Positions 1 to 11,923 of a DNA stretch of 64,000 bases are shown here, piece by piece. Source of the stretch: Hofstenia miamia (taxonomy: Eukaryota; Xenacoelomorpha; Acoela); the NCBI GenBank assembly GCA_004352715.1, contig SCFE01000067.1, forward strand, positions 1,729,227 through 1,793,226, read 5' to 3'. The position numbers and the translations under genes were made by a program. The notes beneath the pieces were generated by a model, which worked only from the letters and a program-made list of their open reading frames with translations, did no database searches and was not told the origin of the DNA. Each line of letters begins with the position of its first letter. Position 1 is the stretch's first letter.

Positions 1-1940
1 TGGTGATTGGCAACGTAAACTGGCATTTTGTAAAATAACGTAGTCATGCATGTTAACAATCTTCAGAATTAAAATCCTTTGATTATCATTTTTTTATAAT
101 ACTTTAGGTCGACAAAAAGTCGCAAAGGCACATTTCTCGATCGATTTCTAAGCAAAATCCGATTCCTAGGTTAGTAAGTGAACTATCATACTCATCACCA
201 ATATCCAATTGTAAGGATATAGGTATAATGAATAGAAAGATGATAACTTCTGTTGTAATAAATGAGCGCTGAACAACTTTAGAGAATTGCTGTGTTTAAA
301 ATATAGATGAATGAAGTAAAATAGAACGTAAAATTTCCTTAGGCACGGACACGGACTAGTAGTCCGTGGTTCAGGTAAATCATATTAAGAGAAATAATTT
401 ACCTAAGACGTAATAAACTCCTTATTGCTTAAAAATTGTCTATAGTGATTGTTCAACATGAAACGGCACCACTTTATAATGCACACTCTGTTGAAAAAGC
501 TGCAGGGTTAATCTTAGAAAACCTCAAATAAAATTTTTTGAAAATATGAGAATTTACATGTTTCGGATTTATGTATGGGAAAGCTTAATTGCTGATATTA
601 ATTATGATTATAGAAAAAAAATTTTACATATCACATTAATTGGATATTTTGAAAAGAGAGTATGCCAATAAATCGAAATCATTAATTATTAAAAAAGAGT
701 TTTCTATTTCTTTAATATGTTCATTAAATGAATTCTTTAATGAAGTAAAAATAGTTGATTGAATTTTATGTATTCAGATACGATGCTGTTCATGGTATCC
801 TTTGCAATAACTGATGCATTCAAAGGCATTTTTCATCATTGTGAGTGATATCGAGAAATTTTTAGTTGCTTGATTAAGCATACAGTGTTGGGGAGCTCAA
901 ACTTCTAAAGAATTTTCAAAGTTCTGACTTTGGATACGGCGCACTTCAACAGTGGTTGTGTATTCTATCTATAGAAAAAGAATTAATTGAAGCTAGCTGT
1001 TGCTCCCATGGTCTTTAGACCTCCTGATTTTCCTAGCATTCATGTATAGGGAGAATTCAAAAAATGTAATTTTCATTGAAGAATAGTTAACACTTTCAAG
1101 TGCTTCCGACACAAGATTAATATTTAACCCAAATGTTCACCCTTATATGAGAGCACAGCACATTTACCAAAACAGACATATATTAATATCCTAAGATTTC
1201 CGAAGCACTTAATAGTCTTGACGAAAATTGTTTAAAAATTTGGATGAAGTATTTCTTGTATATTTATAAATTTGCTTAAGATATTCCCATACATACAGGA
1301 TGGCTTATAAGGAATGATATATTTAATCTGATTATTATAAATCAATGAAATTTCAACAATTTATTTATTAAAATGCCACAGAAGTCATAATAAATTCTTA
1401 GGCAGTTTACTCATCGCTCAATAGCAAGATAGCATCTGGTATTTAAATTGATCACCTCAATGATCATCTTTAAAAAAGAGATTTTTTGAACTTCTTGAAC
1501 ATTCTTTGTTTTCAGGTCTCCCAAGCTTGCTTCCACAAAGTGGTGGTAAGCTCTAGCTATTGTCAGAAAATTTGGTGTCATTATGTACTGTTATGTGCGC
1601 TTATAAATTTTATTGTTGAAAATGTAAATTATTTTATTTTACCAGAATTGTAAACTAATTTCAGTTATTTAGAAAGTACGATTAGGTTTCGTTTATTGCG
1701 TAATCTTAGTAGGCTATCGGACACTTTTCTTTTAAGATTTGAAACTTAATCCGGTTTGATATCAGCAATCTACACTAGTTCGCTGCTGTTTAAACTAGTT
1801 CAAACGAAGATACCGCCCTGCTTGACGTTTAGTAACTAAATTTAGCAACATCGAGTCAGATAACGTAAATTGTGGAAGACCTCCCTCAAGTCGTGATCGG
1901 TGGCCTAAGAAAAAGGGCAGTGACAAAAGATGACGTCAAG
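1..1940. other. Gene-free AT-rich stretch
   Basis: I see no supported gene here; the reading frames are short and match no family I recognise. The part around 975-1150 loosely resembles 21330-21490: both carry a GTTGCTCCCATG core followed by AT-rich text of similar layout. That suggests an old interspersed repeat. The last 75 bases before the gap are more GC-rich and form an open frame running into the N block, with nothing diagnostic in it. Confidence 0.6.
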
Positions 1941-2442
1941 NNNNNNNNNNNNNNNNNNNNNNNNNNNNNNNNNNNNNNNNNNNNNNNNNNNNNNNNNNNN
2001 NNNNNNNNNNNNNNNNNNNNNNNNNNNNNNNNNNNNNNNNNNNNNNNNNNNNNNNNNNNNNNNNNNNNNNNNNNNNNNNNNNNNNNNNNNNNNNNNNNNN
2101 NNNNNNNNNNNNNNNNNNNNNNNNNNNNNNNNNNNNNNNNNNNNNNNNNNNNNNNNNNNNNNNNNNNNNNNNNNNNNNNNNNNNNNNNNNNNNNNNNNNN
2201 NNNNNNNNNNNNNNNNNNNNNNNNNNNNNNNNNNNNNNNNNNNNNNNNNNNNNNNNNNNNNNNNNNNNNNNNNNNNNNNNNNNNNNNNNNNNNNNNNNNN
2301 NNNNNNNNNNNNNNNNNNNNNNNNNNNNNNNNNNNNNNNNNNNNNNNNNNNNNNNNNNNNNNNNNNNNNNNNNNNNNNNNNNNNNNNNNNNNNNNNNNNN
2401 NNNNNNNNNNNNNNNNNNNNNNNNNNNNNNNNNNNNNNNNNN
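1941..2442. other. Assembly gap (502 N)
   Basis: Run of N. The open frame entering it (from about 1872) and leaving it (to 2498) could belong to one broken coding region, possibly a retroelement, but the 22 and 17 readable residues on the two sides are too few to classify. Long open frames spanning this gap are artefacts of the N run. Confidence 0.95.
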
Positions 2443-3384
2443 TGGTAGTCAAAGTTGTTGGCAATTTGGTCTCTAAAGTTTTGCTGTCAGATTGCTAAGT
2501 AAGTTAGTTCCGAATTTCTAAATTCATTAGCCTACTAAGTTTGTAGTATATTTGTTTGTTATTGCTCATTTTAGTTATTATTAACTAGTAAGTTAAAATA
2601 AAGTCGTTTTTATAAGTGTTGTTTTTCACACTTAAGTTATGTTAAATAGTTTATTGCAATTACTTTAACACTTTATTTTATTGTTTGTTTAAGCTCTTTG
2701 AATAATTGTGGTAAATTGTTCAAATCAGATTTAATTGTTGTTTTCATCCTGGTTGAATTCTAATTTGATAAAGTTCTTTAACTTGTTACAGAATGAACGT
2801 TTCTGCTTAAAAGTTTTAGTGGATTAAGTAAAATACGTTGTGTTAATAAGAGTTAAATTAACATAGAGAGTTTAATCTTATTTTTGGTAAATTGTCAGAA
2901 ATAAGAGCTGTCGCTAGAATAGTCTTTCCAGAATTCGACAGTACCGGAAAATTAAATTGCTAGGTAAAAATTATCTTTTTGGGAGAAATTCCACTAATCC
3001 GTGACTGCACAAATAAATCGTTATTAGAAATACAAACCCCAAAACTATAAACGCCTAGCCAACGCAATTTTCTAACACTATGAGGGAACTCCACAAAGAG
3101 TAGTCCATTGTCCATGCTCTCTTCGAATCACATGATCTTCACCGAGTTTTTCCTCCAAGATCCATCTTACTGAAAGAGCGAAATGTAGCAAGGTGTCTCG
3201 TATTGAAAAATGTTGTCAGTCACAAACAGAACTTATATGTGTATAGATAAATATTACCTAATAAAAAACGGTGCATAATTATTTATATACACAAACACAT
3301 CACGTTAAAAATGTCATTCTCTATGAGCTGCCCTTTATAATGATTGAAAAAAAGAGGGAAACAAAGCTTTACCATCGAAATGTG
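2443..3384. other. Gene-free stretch
   Basis: No supported gene. An AATAAA-type signal lies near 2598 in an AT-rich tract, which could end whatever transcription unit enters the preceding gap. No LTR boundaries or inverted repeats could be fixed. Confidence 0.5.
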
Positions 3385-3648
3385 ATGTTTTTAACTAAGT
3401 TTGCAGTATTATTAGTAATACTTCATTATTGTTGGCCATTTGGGACTATTAGAAAGATATACAATCTTAAAAATTTTCGAAAATGTAATATGTATGAAAT
3501 ATGTCATTCTACAGGTAGCCATCATATGCGATGTCTTTGTGCAAAAGACACCAAGTGTCGCTCAAGTGGACGAATTTTCAATGCATTCTGTCAAAGTTAC
3601 TCCAATTATTTTACTTTTGAATATGTTGACGCTACAATTGAAACTTGA
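3385..3648 (+). CDS. Possible secreted cysteine-rich small protein (hypothetical)
   Basis: An 87-codon frame, read from the internal ATG at 3385 because a hydrophobic stretch follows at once (residues about 4-19, rich in L, V and I), as in a signal peptide. The remainder carries six cysteines (residues 34, 40, 50, 52, 58, 69) spaced C-x5-C-x9-C-x-C-x5-C-x10-C, ending GRIFNAFC. This loosely recalls follistatin/Kazal-type modules, where a cysteine follows a G-x-x-F/Y-x-N segment. The open frame extends 38 codons upstream without a stop. An AG acceptor-like site near 3515 means the cysteine part could instead be an exon of a larger gene. No relative is recognised with certainty; a chance ORF in AT-rich DNA remains possible. 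No function is assigned. Confidence 0.3.
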   Translation: MFLTKFAVLLVILHYCWPFGTIRKIYNLKNFRKCNMYEICHSTGSHHMRCLCAKDTKCRSSGRIFNAFCQSYSNYFTFEYVDATIET

Positions 3649-4228
3649 ATGGCCCCTTTAGAAAAAACTCAAACAAAATCCTCATAAAGACAAAAGTATA
3701 AACAGAATTTATGGAAAGAAAATTGCTGAAACATTCATACAAAGATTTAAGAAATATTGGTTTCGTATCTCATATTGAATTTTGAAGATATATAATTGTC
3801 TGTTATTTTCTATTTTGTTTGCAGCAATTTTTATGATAATGTTAATATTTACATCTAAATTTAAGCACTAAATGTTTTTAATGCAATATTAGATATGCAA
3901 AAAATTACCTTGAAATAGAAAAACCTTATCCAGTAGGTTCCTTTTTCACATTCAAATGAACTTTAGCAAAAATTATGACTTTCTAAGCAGCCTATCTTAT
4001 TTGTAGGCGTTAAACATTCAACAATCAATGCTTGTGATAAATTTTAAATACCGGATAAACAGACAATGTAAATATTTTAAAACACACTTGATAAAAATGT
4101 CGTATATTGTTAATTTTTTTATTAAAAAATCTACAAATGATCTAAATAATATGTCATTTTATGATAAAAACAGGTCCTGTCTGATAAAAATTGTGCAAAT
4201 ATAATTAAATATATCACATTCTGAATTC
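3649..4228. other. Gene-free AT-rich stretch
   Basis: No gene, inverted repeat or family match could be supported. Strongly AT-rich filler up to the Harbinger target duplication at 4229. Confidence 0.6.
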
Positions 4229-4231
4229 TAA

Positions 4232-4956
4232 GGCCCAGTTTATTACAGCCCGTGCAACACTCCCCGGTGTTTGTTTTTCAACGTGCGTTCATTACAACCC
4301 TTCTAATTTGCACTGCTAGCCGTGCAAGATTTAAACACCCCGTGCATTCCTGAAAGCCGCGCTAATTGGGAGTGCAAGTTTGGTAATAAACCAATCAGCG
4401 CGGTCGTCAAACATTTCTTTATTATAAGTTGATTATGTCAGACTGTACCGTTGTTGAGGCTATCAGTCCCAATAAACGTATTTGGACTTAAGATGAAACA
4501 ACAACGATGATAAAATTGCTTCTTGAATATAAGTGTACTTGTGAGGGCAAAGGTATTGATTTTGAATCTGATCCTGTTGCTCAATATGAATACATGTACT
4601 TGAGAATAGAACTAAAAATTTTTCCATAAATCTGATCGCTTTGTATAGCTAAAAATATGTCTAGGTTTGGGATATTCTCTTGTGTTCTTTAGAAACTGTT
4701 GTAGAATCATAATTAATGCAAAATACCTTTTTCTGCGTTTCCTTTTGTGGTTCCGCAGCAATGTTAATAATGAAATGATATTTCCTATGCATGCAAGCAT
4801 AGTCGTTAGGAGAGGAATTTGTCTGCGTATTATCATGTTGATATTATTAATAAAGAGCCGTACAAGAATGCACGGCGTAATGAACACGCGAGGGTTGTGG
4901 TTAGAAAACCTACTTGAAATAATAAGCCTTTTGCACGGGCTGTAATAAACTGGGCC
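4232..4956. mobile_element. PIF/Harbinger-type non-autonomous DNA transposon (725 bp)
   Basis: The ends are perfect 26-bp inverted repeats beginning GGCCCAGTTTATTACAGC at 4232 and mirrored at 4931-4956. The element is flanked by a 3-bp direct repeat TAA (4229-4231 and 4957-4959). A TWA-type 3-bp duplication with GG-starting inverted ends is the hallmark of PIF/Harbinger elements. Inside, 4435-4629 encodes a decayed Myb/SANT-like fragment, as expected from the second protein of Harbinger transposons. No DDE nuclease is present, so the copy is a deletion derivative that would depend on an enzyme made elsewhere. The perfect ends argue for fairly recent movement. Confidence 0.88.
4435..4629 (+). 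pseudogene. Harbinger Myb/SANT-like protein fragment, with in-frame stop
   Basis: Reading from the ATG at 4435, the frame gives a short leader, then KRIWT, a TAA stop (4489-4491), and DETTTMIKLLLEY. The W-T-x-(D/E)-E-T-x-x-(M/L)-I-x-L-L pattern is typical of the first helix of the Myb/SANT-like DNA-binding protein carried by Harbinger transposons. The frame closes at 4627-4629 after about 64 codons, shorter than the family protein. The stop and the truncation make it non-functional. The surrounding TIR element supports the call. Confidence 0.55.
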
Positions 4957-4959
4957 TAA

Positions 4960-5810
4960 GAGAAACCAATTAAATGATTGAATTTGCCGTTGAATTTTGG
5001 AAACAGTTCAACAATTGATAAGGTTTCGTTAAAGCGTTTTTAGCGTTTTGATATTATGGATTTGAACTGGAAATAATTGTTTTAACAACAGAATGAAGGA
5101 GACAACATCAGTCATGTCATGAAGTTTGACATTTTTGCCGGAATGACATTAGTGATGCTTTAAACTAAGTAAGATAATTCAATTTACTGATGAAGCCATG
5201 CTTGTCTCATATGCAAATGCAATCAAGACAATCAAGTTTCCAACCCTTAAATTCAAAAACTTTCTATCAATGGAGGAAGCGGGCAGTTCGGTTCGCAGCC
5301 CACGCACTCTCTTAAAAATTTGCCCCGCCCAAAGCTCAAATAGATTTTCAAAACTCGGTCAACTCCAAACATTTAGTCCAATTTGAGGATGTTGCCAAAA
5401 AAGGAACAAAGCTTCAGAAAAATAGAAAGTGTGTAGAAATACAACATAATTAATATATAATTGAGAGCTTAGTAGACTGTTGAAAACATGAGAAAAACAC
5501 TGATAATATACGCGAAAATTACTTCAAAATATGCTTTTTTGCAAAATTAACTGAAAATTGACCACACTTTAGCCCAGAAAAAATTTTCCTCAAGAGTAAC
5601 ATAGAATGTGCCAGCATTAACACTATGGAATTAGTAATAATAATTTAATAATCTTAATTTATTTTTAAACCTTTTACAATACAAAAAAGCATAAGAATAC
5701 TTTTTAAAGTTTAAAGTAAATTGTTTTTCTATAATTTCATTAAGTTGCAAATTGATTTTACTTAGTTAAGAATTTTATTCTTTCAGTATCCAAATAAGTT
5801 CTTTTCTTGG
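4960..5810. other. Gene-free stretch
   Basis: No gene supported. A slightly GC-richer patch lies at 5280-5345 but gives no recognisable protein. Confidence 0.55.
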
Positions 5811-5816
5811 TGATAA

Positions 5817-7310
5817 TTATAATTTAATTTTTTTCCTTAAATTCTTTAAAATTAGATTCATCTTTAATTTCAGGTGATAATTTGTTCTTCTTTTGATGTA
5901 ATTTTGAAAAATATTTCTAGGGATTATAGTTATTGTAGATAGTCTAGTGAAAAAACATTGTAAATTCTTCGGATATATTTTTGATTGTTTTTTTCCCAAA
6001 TGATAGCTAAACTCCAATTCAACGTTTTTTCTAACTTATTTTTTGATCGCTTAGGTAAGTTTGTCAACAGACATGATGAATATAAATACTGAGGCAGAAT
6101 ATATGATTTCATATCATTATTTTCCATTTGATTGGTATAAAGCTTTTTAACTTACAGAGGGTCTTGATCCCTTGAGCCTTTTTTTCATTATATTATTAAT
6201 ATGTACTTTAAATATTAATTTGTTATCAAAACAATATCTAGGTATAAGATTATATTTTCTTTAATGTTTTTATTGTTTACTTGTAGACTTAATTTCTCAT
6301 CATTTGATTTGCTTAGGACCATGAACTTTGTTTTTTTTCAATATAAAGCTTCATTTTATTCTTATCGAAATATAAGATAGCTCTGTCTAATCCATTGTGT
6401 AAATTTTCATATTTTCTTGCATACAATAAAGTTTCATCAGCATGCTATATGCACTTAAATTCATTATCAAGTTTGATGTCATCTACATATATGTTAAATA
6501 ATAGGGGTCCTAGTACTGAACATGTGGGATTCCGTGGTTAATTGTCATTGAATGAGATGTTATGTTTTTAATTTTTACGTATTGTTTTTGTTATTTAAAT
6601 AAGATCTAATTAAATTTATTGCTGATTCTTCAAAATTGTATAGTTGTTGTAGTTTATTTATTAGGATATTATGATCAATTGAATTGAATGCCTTTGATAA
6701 ATCTAGAGATAAAATGAATACACTTTGGTGTTTGTTAGTATATTTTTTCCAATTATCTAAACATGAATTAGGGCATCATTTGTTGATAAATTATTTCTAA
6801 AACCAAATTGTAACGAACGAAGTAAATTATATTTCTCAATGTAATTGTTTATTTAGTTATATAATATTTTTTCAAATGTCTTACTTAGAATTGGGAGTAC
6901 TGAAATTGATCTAAAATTAATTGCGTCTTCAGTATCACTTTTTTATGTATAGGTATGATTTGTACTATTTTCAAATCATCCGGAGAGACACCCTCAGAAA
7001 TACATTGGTTTAAAATACCACATAACTGTCTACGTAATATTGACATTGCTTGCTTTAAAAACCATGTTGGTAGTTTAGACAGCCCTTGTGATTTATTAAC
7101 CTTTAGCTTTTGTGATATTTCATTAAAGTGATGTAAAGTTATGAAGCAAAAGTTAAATTGTTCTTTATACAGTAAATTATTGTGAATTTGCATTTCATAT
7201 ATAGAGATAATATTATTTTTGGCATTAGTATAATTCCACAGATATTTGAATGTTTCATTAATTGTATTACCTATTTTTTGTTGATCATATATGATTTCAT
7301 TTTTATCCAT
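5817..7310 (-). pseudogene. LINE reverse transcriptase remnant
   Basis: The intact-looking start at 7310-6885 contains KVNKSQGLSKLPTWFLKQAM and LKIVQIIPIHKK, the standard N-terminal fingers of non-LTR RTs (K-S-x-G-x-D-x-x-P, then V-x-P-I-x-K). After a frameshift a phrase like FRSISVLPILSKTFEKI is seen near 6890. Near 6510 there is a GIPxxxxLGPLLFN-type motif B region in a shifted frame, followed by a degraded catalytic box (A-D-E where YADD is expected). The C-terminal tail at 6127-5930 includes KSYILPQYLYSS and NLPKRSKNKLEKTLN, matching the post-RT segment of CR1-like LINEs. Many frame breaks; not functional. Confidence 0.7.
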
Positions 7311-7599
7311 TAATTATTTGATCTCTGAAGAATTATTATTGTTGAAAAATTTCGAAATAAATCTCCATTTTTATACTATGCTTTTATTTGCAAATGGTAA
7401 TTTCAAGAAATTGTGTACTCTTTTGCATTTGTTAGATACTTTGATTTTAATATATTTAAACTTGGTAAAATTTTTGTCATTTTTATCTTTACAGTAGTTT
7501 ATGTACGCATTGTGTTTCAGTTTAATTAATTGCTTTGTTTTATTTGGTAACCGTTGCTTCTATTGAGATAATCCATTTTGATTCGTATTCTTTTTAACT

Positions 7600-8400
7600 T
7601 TTCCTAATGGGCATTGTTCATTAAAAAATAGTTTAAATTTTTAGTAATGAATCGCAATTTTTCATCAACAGTTGTTAAATTATAAAAAATCCAATCTAAG
7701 CATAATAATTGGTTTTATAAAGTATTTTTGGTCGTAATTACTTCTGGAATAAACTTAGTGATGTTCTATTTATATTTTAATTGGCTTAATTCCTTATTTT
7801 TTGATTTCGCATGTTAATAGATGATCTGAAATCAAACAATCTGCTACAAAGTATTCAAGATTATTTGTTTATGTATATCGTAAATAATGTATTCTATTAA
7901 TGAAAAACCTATTGTATGAATATGTGTTGGTATTAATTGGTTTCATATTATAGATATCTATCATATCATGAATATTTTTACGTTCTGTTGTATTTAGATA
8001 ATTTTGATTGTAATAACCCATTACATTAGCATAAGTGCAGTAGATATTTTTGAGGCTATGTTAACTTCTTTAAACATATTTTTTATAAATTCCTTATATT
8101 TTTGTCTATTACTACAATAACTAATGTTTATTAGCTTGGTATATCCATTTATCTTTATTTCAATCCATAGACTTTCCAATTTTGAAATCTTACAATAAAT
8201 ATCTGTTATTTTTTGGTTTTAAGTGCTTCGGAACAGATAGGAGAACACCTCCACCTCTTATTTTTTTGTTAATGCATTGTTTCTACGTTTAGTGAAAAAT
8301 AATAGAGTTTTATTTGAACTTCTTAGTTAATCATCATTTTTTAGCCATGTTTCTGTAATTCCAACAATAGAGTTTATATCAAAATTGTTTGTAATACTTT
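7600..8400 (-). pseudogene. LINE apurinic-type endonuclease remnant
   Basis: On the minus strand near 8350 the translation gives SIVGITETWLKND, the catalytic-E motif of APE-type LINE endonucleases. Later fragments such as LESLWIEIKING (about 8170) and YCSNRQKYKEFI (about 8110) fit the central part of the same domain. Several stops and frameshifts are present. It lies between ORF1 and RT, as in non-LTR elements. Confidence 0.55.
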
Positions 8401-8498
8401 GAAAGTTAATAATTATGTATTCAATTTCACATTTATTAAGATCTATTTTTTCTTTTAATTGGGTAAATGAAACGATGTCTTTGTGATTAGAGGTGGAT

Positions 8499-9100
8499 TT
8501 ATCCATGCTTAGTCTTTAATCTTATAATTTGTAGTTGCTCTTTGTATAGAGAACATTCTTTGTTAAATGTATTATGATTTGTTGCGTTGTTATTATATTT
8601 ATTGGAGTTAAAACAATTTATGCAACAATGCTTATCTTTGTTATTTTTGTTTAAACATTCTTTGTAATTATGATTTTTCATGCTAATCATAATTAATATC
8701 ATTTACACATTAATTTTGTGTGTGACCAAATTTGCAACATTTTGATCACTGAAATACAACTTTGTAAACCTAAATCCTATTTTATTTTTTCGAAGTATTG
8801 ATCTCACCTTTGAAGAAACCTTGAAGATCGCTTTTTTACAATTGTAATACTTGTTGGTGTATGCAAATATTAATGAAAGTTCTTCCTCCTTACTTTCATT
8901 GAATAATTTATCGTTTGTTTCAATTAATTTGTTTTTGAAATAATCAAAATCTTCCCAATCTTTATACAATGGAATACTTGATAGTCTTATCTTCAATTCC
9001 ATTGAGAAGTTTAATGCATTATATTTAATTTTCGATAGTTCTTTCTCAATAATCTTGGTTTCGTAATCATTAGGACATTGCAGAATAATGTCATTTTTAT
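8499..9100 (-). pseudogene. LINE ORF1 (zinc-knuckle nucleic-acid-binding protein) remnant
   Basis: The frame at 9002-8703 (99 codons) reads as the mid-part of a CR1/Jockey-type ORF1. The adjoining frame 8702-8499 carries NYKECLNKNN, CCINCFNSN and a later FNKECSLYKEQ, which is the CxxC...H...C pattern of gag-like zinc knuckles. ORF1 proteins bind LINE RNA in cytoplasmic particles. A stop separates the two frames, and the upstream segment to about 9100 continues in frame (for example NDIILQCPNDYETKIIEKEL). Confidence 0.55.
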
Positions 9101-9450
9101 TTGAAATTGAGAGGTGTTCAATGATTGTATTACTACCATCAGTATTTTGATAATTTTAGCCATCCTTCTGTTGTAATAATTTGCTTGACACTATGATTTT
9201 TTATTTGTGTACGTTTGCGGTAGGTGAACTTTTGGGGTATATTTATTGGGGAGAAGCTGTTGTGATTTTACACTTGAAGCACTATTGCTTAGAGTATCCT
9301 AGAATTCTTTCTTAGTTTTAGAAATTAAATTGGAGCATTCAATCTTGAATTGATTTGATATTAATTACAAATTCTAAATTTATAAATGAATTTAATAGAT
9401 TGGTAAGTTTTCCTTTAATATCATTGGAATAAAGCATTATTACAAAATAT

Positions 9451-10125
9451 AGTATGTAGCAAATGCTAAAAATGAGAATTGATACTTATATAAGCTTTCT
9501 CGACTTGTTAACTATACCAAAGTTTAACTCGGATTGTTTTGCGTTGAATATGATCGGTTCGGCCAGGTTTAGCTCGATACGATAACTTCACTAAATATTT
9601 TGCGCTCTCAAAATCTCTATCAGGTTTAAAGAAGAAACTACTAAGGAGTCAATATCTATTATCATTTATTGATCTTTTAATAAAAATTCAGTAAAGGACA
9701 ATAATATATCAGATAATGGTAACGGAAGAGAAAAATTTGAATGTCTTTAAGCATATGTACCAAGGTGACCACAAAAGATTTTTATTAAAGGACCTATTGA
9801 AAATAGCTCTAACATCAGAAGCCAAACTTATATTTCTTTTTAATACCACGAGCTTAAATAATTTTACCTCTTTAACAAAAGACAGCGATTATTCCTTGAG
9901 AATACATCTGAATATACATCTGATGTTTCAAATGAGAAAATTATTGAATAGAAACAAAATTTCTACTAGTAGCAAATTCAATGAGATTATCAACATAATT
10001 GGAAGTACATGCACCTGCTAGTGTTCTTGCTGAATGAATAATAAAGCAAATAAAAAAGGCTTATAGGTCAATTTGATCTATTGTCGCGCTTCTAGTGTTT
10101 GGCATCTTCTCCCAATGGAAAATAA
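9451..10125. other. Stretch between LINE and Penelope-like relic
   Basis: A 101-codon plus-strand frame at 9716-10021 contains LLKDLLKIALTSE followed by a hydrophobic FLFN segment. This weakly resembles the RT start of Penelope-like elements (LL-x-L-A-x-x-x-x-x-x-F-x-F-N) and lies directly upstream of a GIY-YIG relic. I cannot confirm it. The remainder shows nothing recognisable. Confidence 0.35.
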
Positions 10126-10131
10126 GTTGAA

Positions 10132-10385
10132 GTTGTCTATAAATTAGAATGCACCTGTGATGCAGAACATGTTGGTCGAACTAGACGACATTTAGCTCCG
10201 ATTGAATAGAACATAAACAAGAGTGGTTTTTGTGAACATTTAAAATAATGTGATAAGCTTATGGCCCACAAAATCCTATATCGTGAATATGGGACACACT
10301 CTCTCTCATAAAGAATAGATACCTACAATTCAACTGTTGTGATGAGATTGAATATCATCTTAAACCTCATTTTATTTGTAATTAA
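10132..10385 (+). pseudogene. Penelope-like element GIY-YIG endonuclease remnant
   Basis: The plus frame from 10132 gives VVYKLECTCDAEHVGRTRRH, matching the (V/I)YKIxCxCxxxYIGxTxRxL start of the GIY-YIG nuclease domain at the C-terminus of Penelope-like retroelements. A FCEHLK fragment follows, equivalent to the AEH-x-x-x-x-x-H segment. The YIG tyrosine position reads H (EHVG), and in-frame stops follow the first 25 codons, so the copy is dead. Confidence 0.62.
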
Positions 10386-10389
10386 TTTA

Positions 10390-11670
10390 AATAAAAAAAA
10401 TTCAGGTAATTTTTTAAACTAGCATTAATTGTCATGTAGTTATAACTTGAAAATGACTCTATGAAGTCAAAATATATTGTTTTTTATTATTTGTTTTTAC
10501 TGTATTTATAATAGATTGAATAACATTGTCTGTTCTGCATTGAGGAAATAATGAACAAAGAAATCGATTGTGACTACTTTGACTTACTGCCAACGTAAGA
10601 TAGAGATGGATATGAGCAGAAATTTAGTCCTAAGCCCAGAACGACCCGGTGCATTCAAATTACGGTCAATTTGGCTAATTTTAATTATCTTTACTAAAAA
10701 AGGCTACATTAATGTTGGGTATGTTCGAGATTTATCCTAAAGTCTTCCTCGATATTGAAAAACCTAAAATGAATTTTAGAAGATCATAAGATACTAATAT
10801 AAAATTTCAAAATGGTAATTGTAGTATTAAGCTGCGATGATTTCGTTTTAGGAAATACTAGTAGTTGATTCTAGTCAACTTACACGTTTCACAGTGTTAA
10901 TAAAGAAATGTTCAGCGACGGTTTGTAATTCAAATTCAATTGCAATTCATTATTATTGAAGTTTATAATGTTGCTTGCATGATAATTTTTACACAATTGA
11001 CAATTTTACTAAGCACTACCACTTCGATATCTATAATAGAAATAATTGTAATTTTTCTAGTTTTTTTAAAAGTCGTTTGCCTCAAATGAACTTAATTAAC
11101 TTTTTATCAATTACTAACAGTCATAAAAGAATTTACCCTACCTGCGTCAAAATGGACCATTCTCCACCAAACTTGAATTTTAGATCAACAGCAGAAAACT
11201 TGATTGTGATAAACTTTGTTCCTCTGGGACTTATCTTGGCCTCAAACTTTATATGTACAAAAACCGAAATCTGATATTTGGCTAAATTTGCTCCTCTGTA
11301 ATGGTGAACATTTGTGCTGAAAACTATTTCTGTACATGAAATAAGCTATGCTATTCACAATTTTTCAATAAAATCTCCAGTTGTTAAATAGATTCAAATT
11401 CGCCCCTTACCTAATGTTCAGGTAGCAAGGAGGTCTAAAATCCATGGGCGCAATAACTAATCTCGAGTATTTCGTTAGTCTCAAAAACAACTTTCCACGC
11501 TCTGCTCAGTAGATTTGGCGCTAAGTCTAGGGCACACATCAGGGAGATCATGCGCACAATTTGATTGATTTTATCATTACTCACAAGATTTATAATCTAA
11601 AACAGCAATGTTTTATCATTTTTTGTTGTTGCAGAAAATTTATCAACTTCAAGCACACATTAGAGAGATG
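10390..11670. other. Gene-free stretch
   Basis: No supported gene. A 99-codon frame at 10975-11274 matches nothing I know and has the low-complexity composition of chance ORFs in AT-rich DNA. Confidence 0.5.
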
Positions 11671-11678
11671 GTTCCTAG

Positions 11679-11915
11679 CAGGGACGTACTCAGATTTTCT
11701 GCCGAATCACATCTCAGTCATGATAAAATCAATGACCAAAAGAAGGGTAAAGCTGAAATTTTTTGAAAATTTTGAAAAATAAAGACGCTAATAATGTGCT
11801 TCCCCCCTTAGTTTTTAAAATTTTTTTACAATAAATTTTTTGATTTAACCAATAAAAGTTCATTTTGAAAACTTGACAATGAATATTTCACCATGCCCCC
11901 TTGCGTACCCCACTG
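11679..11915. mobile_element. hAT-type MITE (237 bp)
   Basis: The ends are inverted: CAGGGACGTAC at 11679, and CAGTGGGGTACGC read backwards from 11915. They are flanked by 8-bp direct repeats, GTTCCTAG (11671-11678) and CTTCCTAG (11916-11923), which match at 7 of 8. CAG-starting inverted ends with 8-bp duplications are typical of hAT elements. There is no coding capacity. A partial relative of its right end lies at 21690-21807. Confidence 0.72.
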
Positions 11916-11923
11916 CTTCCTAG

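Larger units (their letters stand above)
5817..9450 (-). mobile_element. Decayed LINE retrotransposon (CR1/Jockey-like layout)
   Basis: Read on the minus strand, the parts appear in LINE order. First comes an ORF1 with CCHC-like knuckles (about 9100-8499). Next is an endonuclease fragment with an IVGITETWL motif near 8350. Then comes a reverse transcriptase from about 7310 to 6100, and a C-terminal tail to about 5817. Frameshifts and stops interrupt every part. The ORF1 layout, a long pre-region followed by CxxC-type knuckles, resembles CR1/L2/Jockey ORF1 proteins. Exact ends and target duplications could not be fixed. Base composition is more AT-biased than in the 24-30 kb LINE, consistent with greater age. 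Confidence 0.75.

Noticed and set aside
1872-2498. 208-codon open frame across the first gap
   Set aside because: Most of it is N; only 22 and 17 real residues remain and they match no family clearly.
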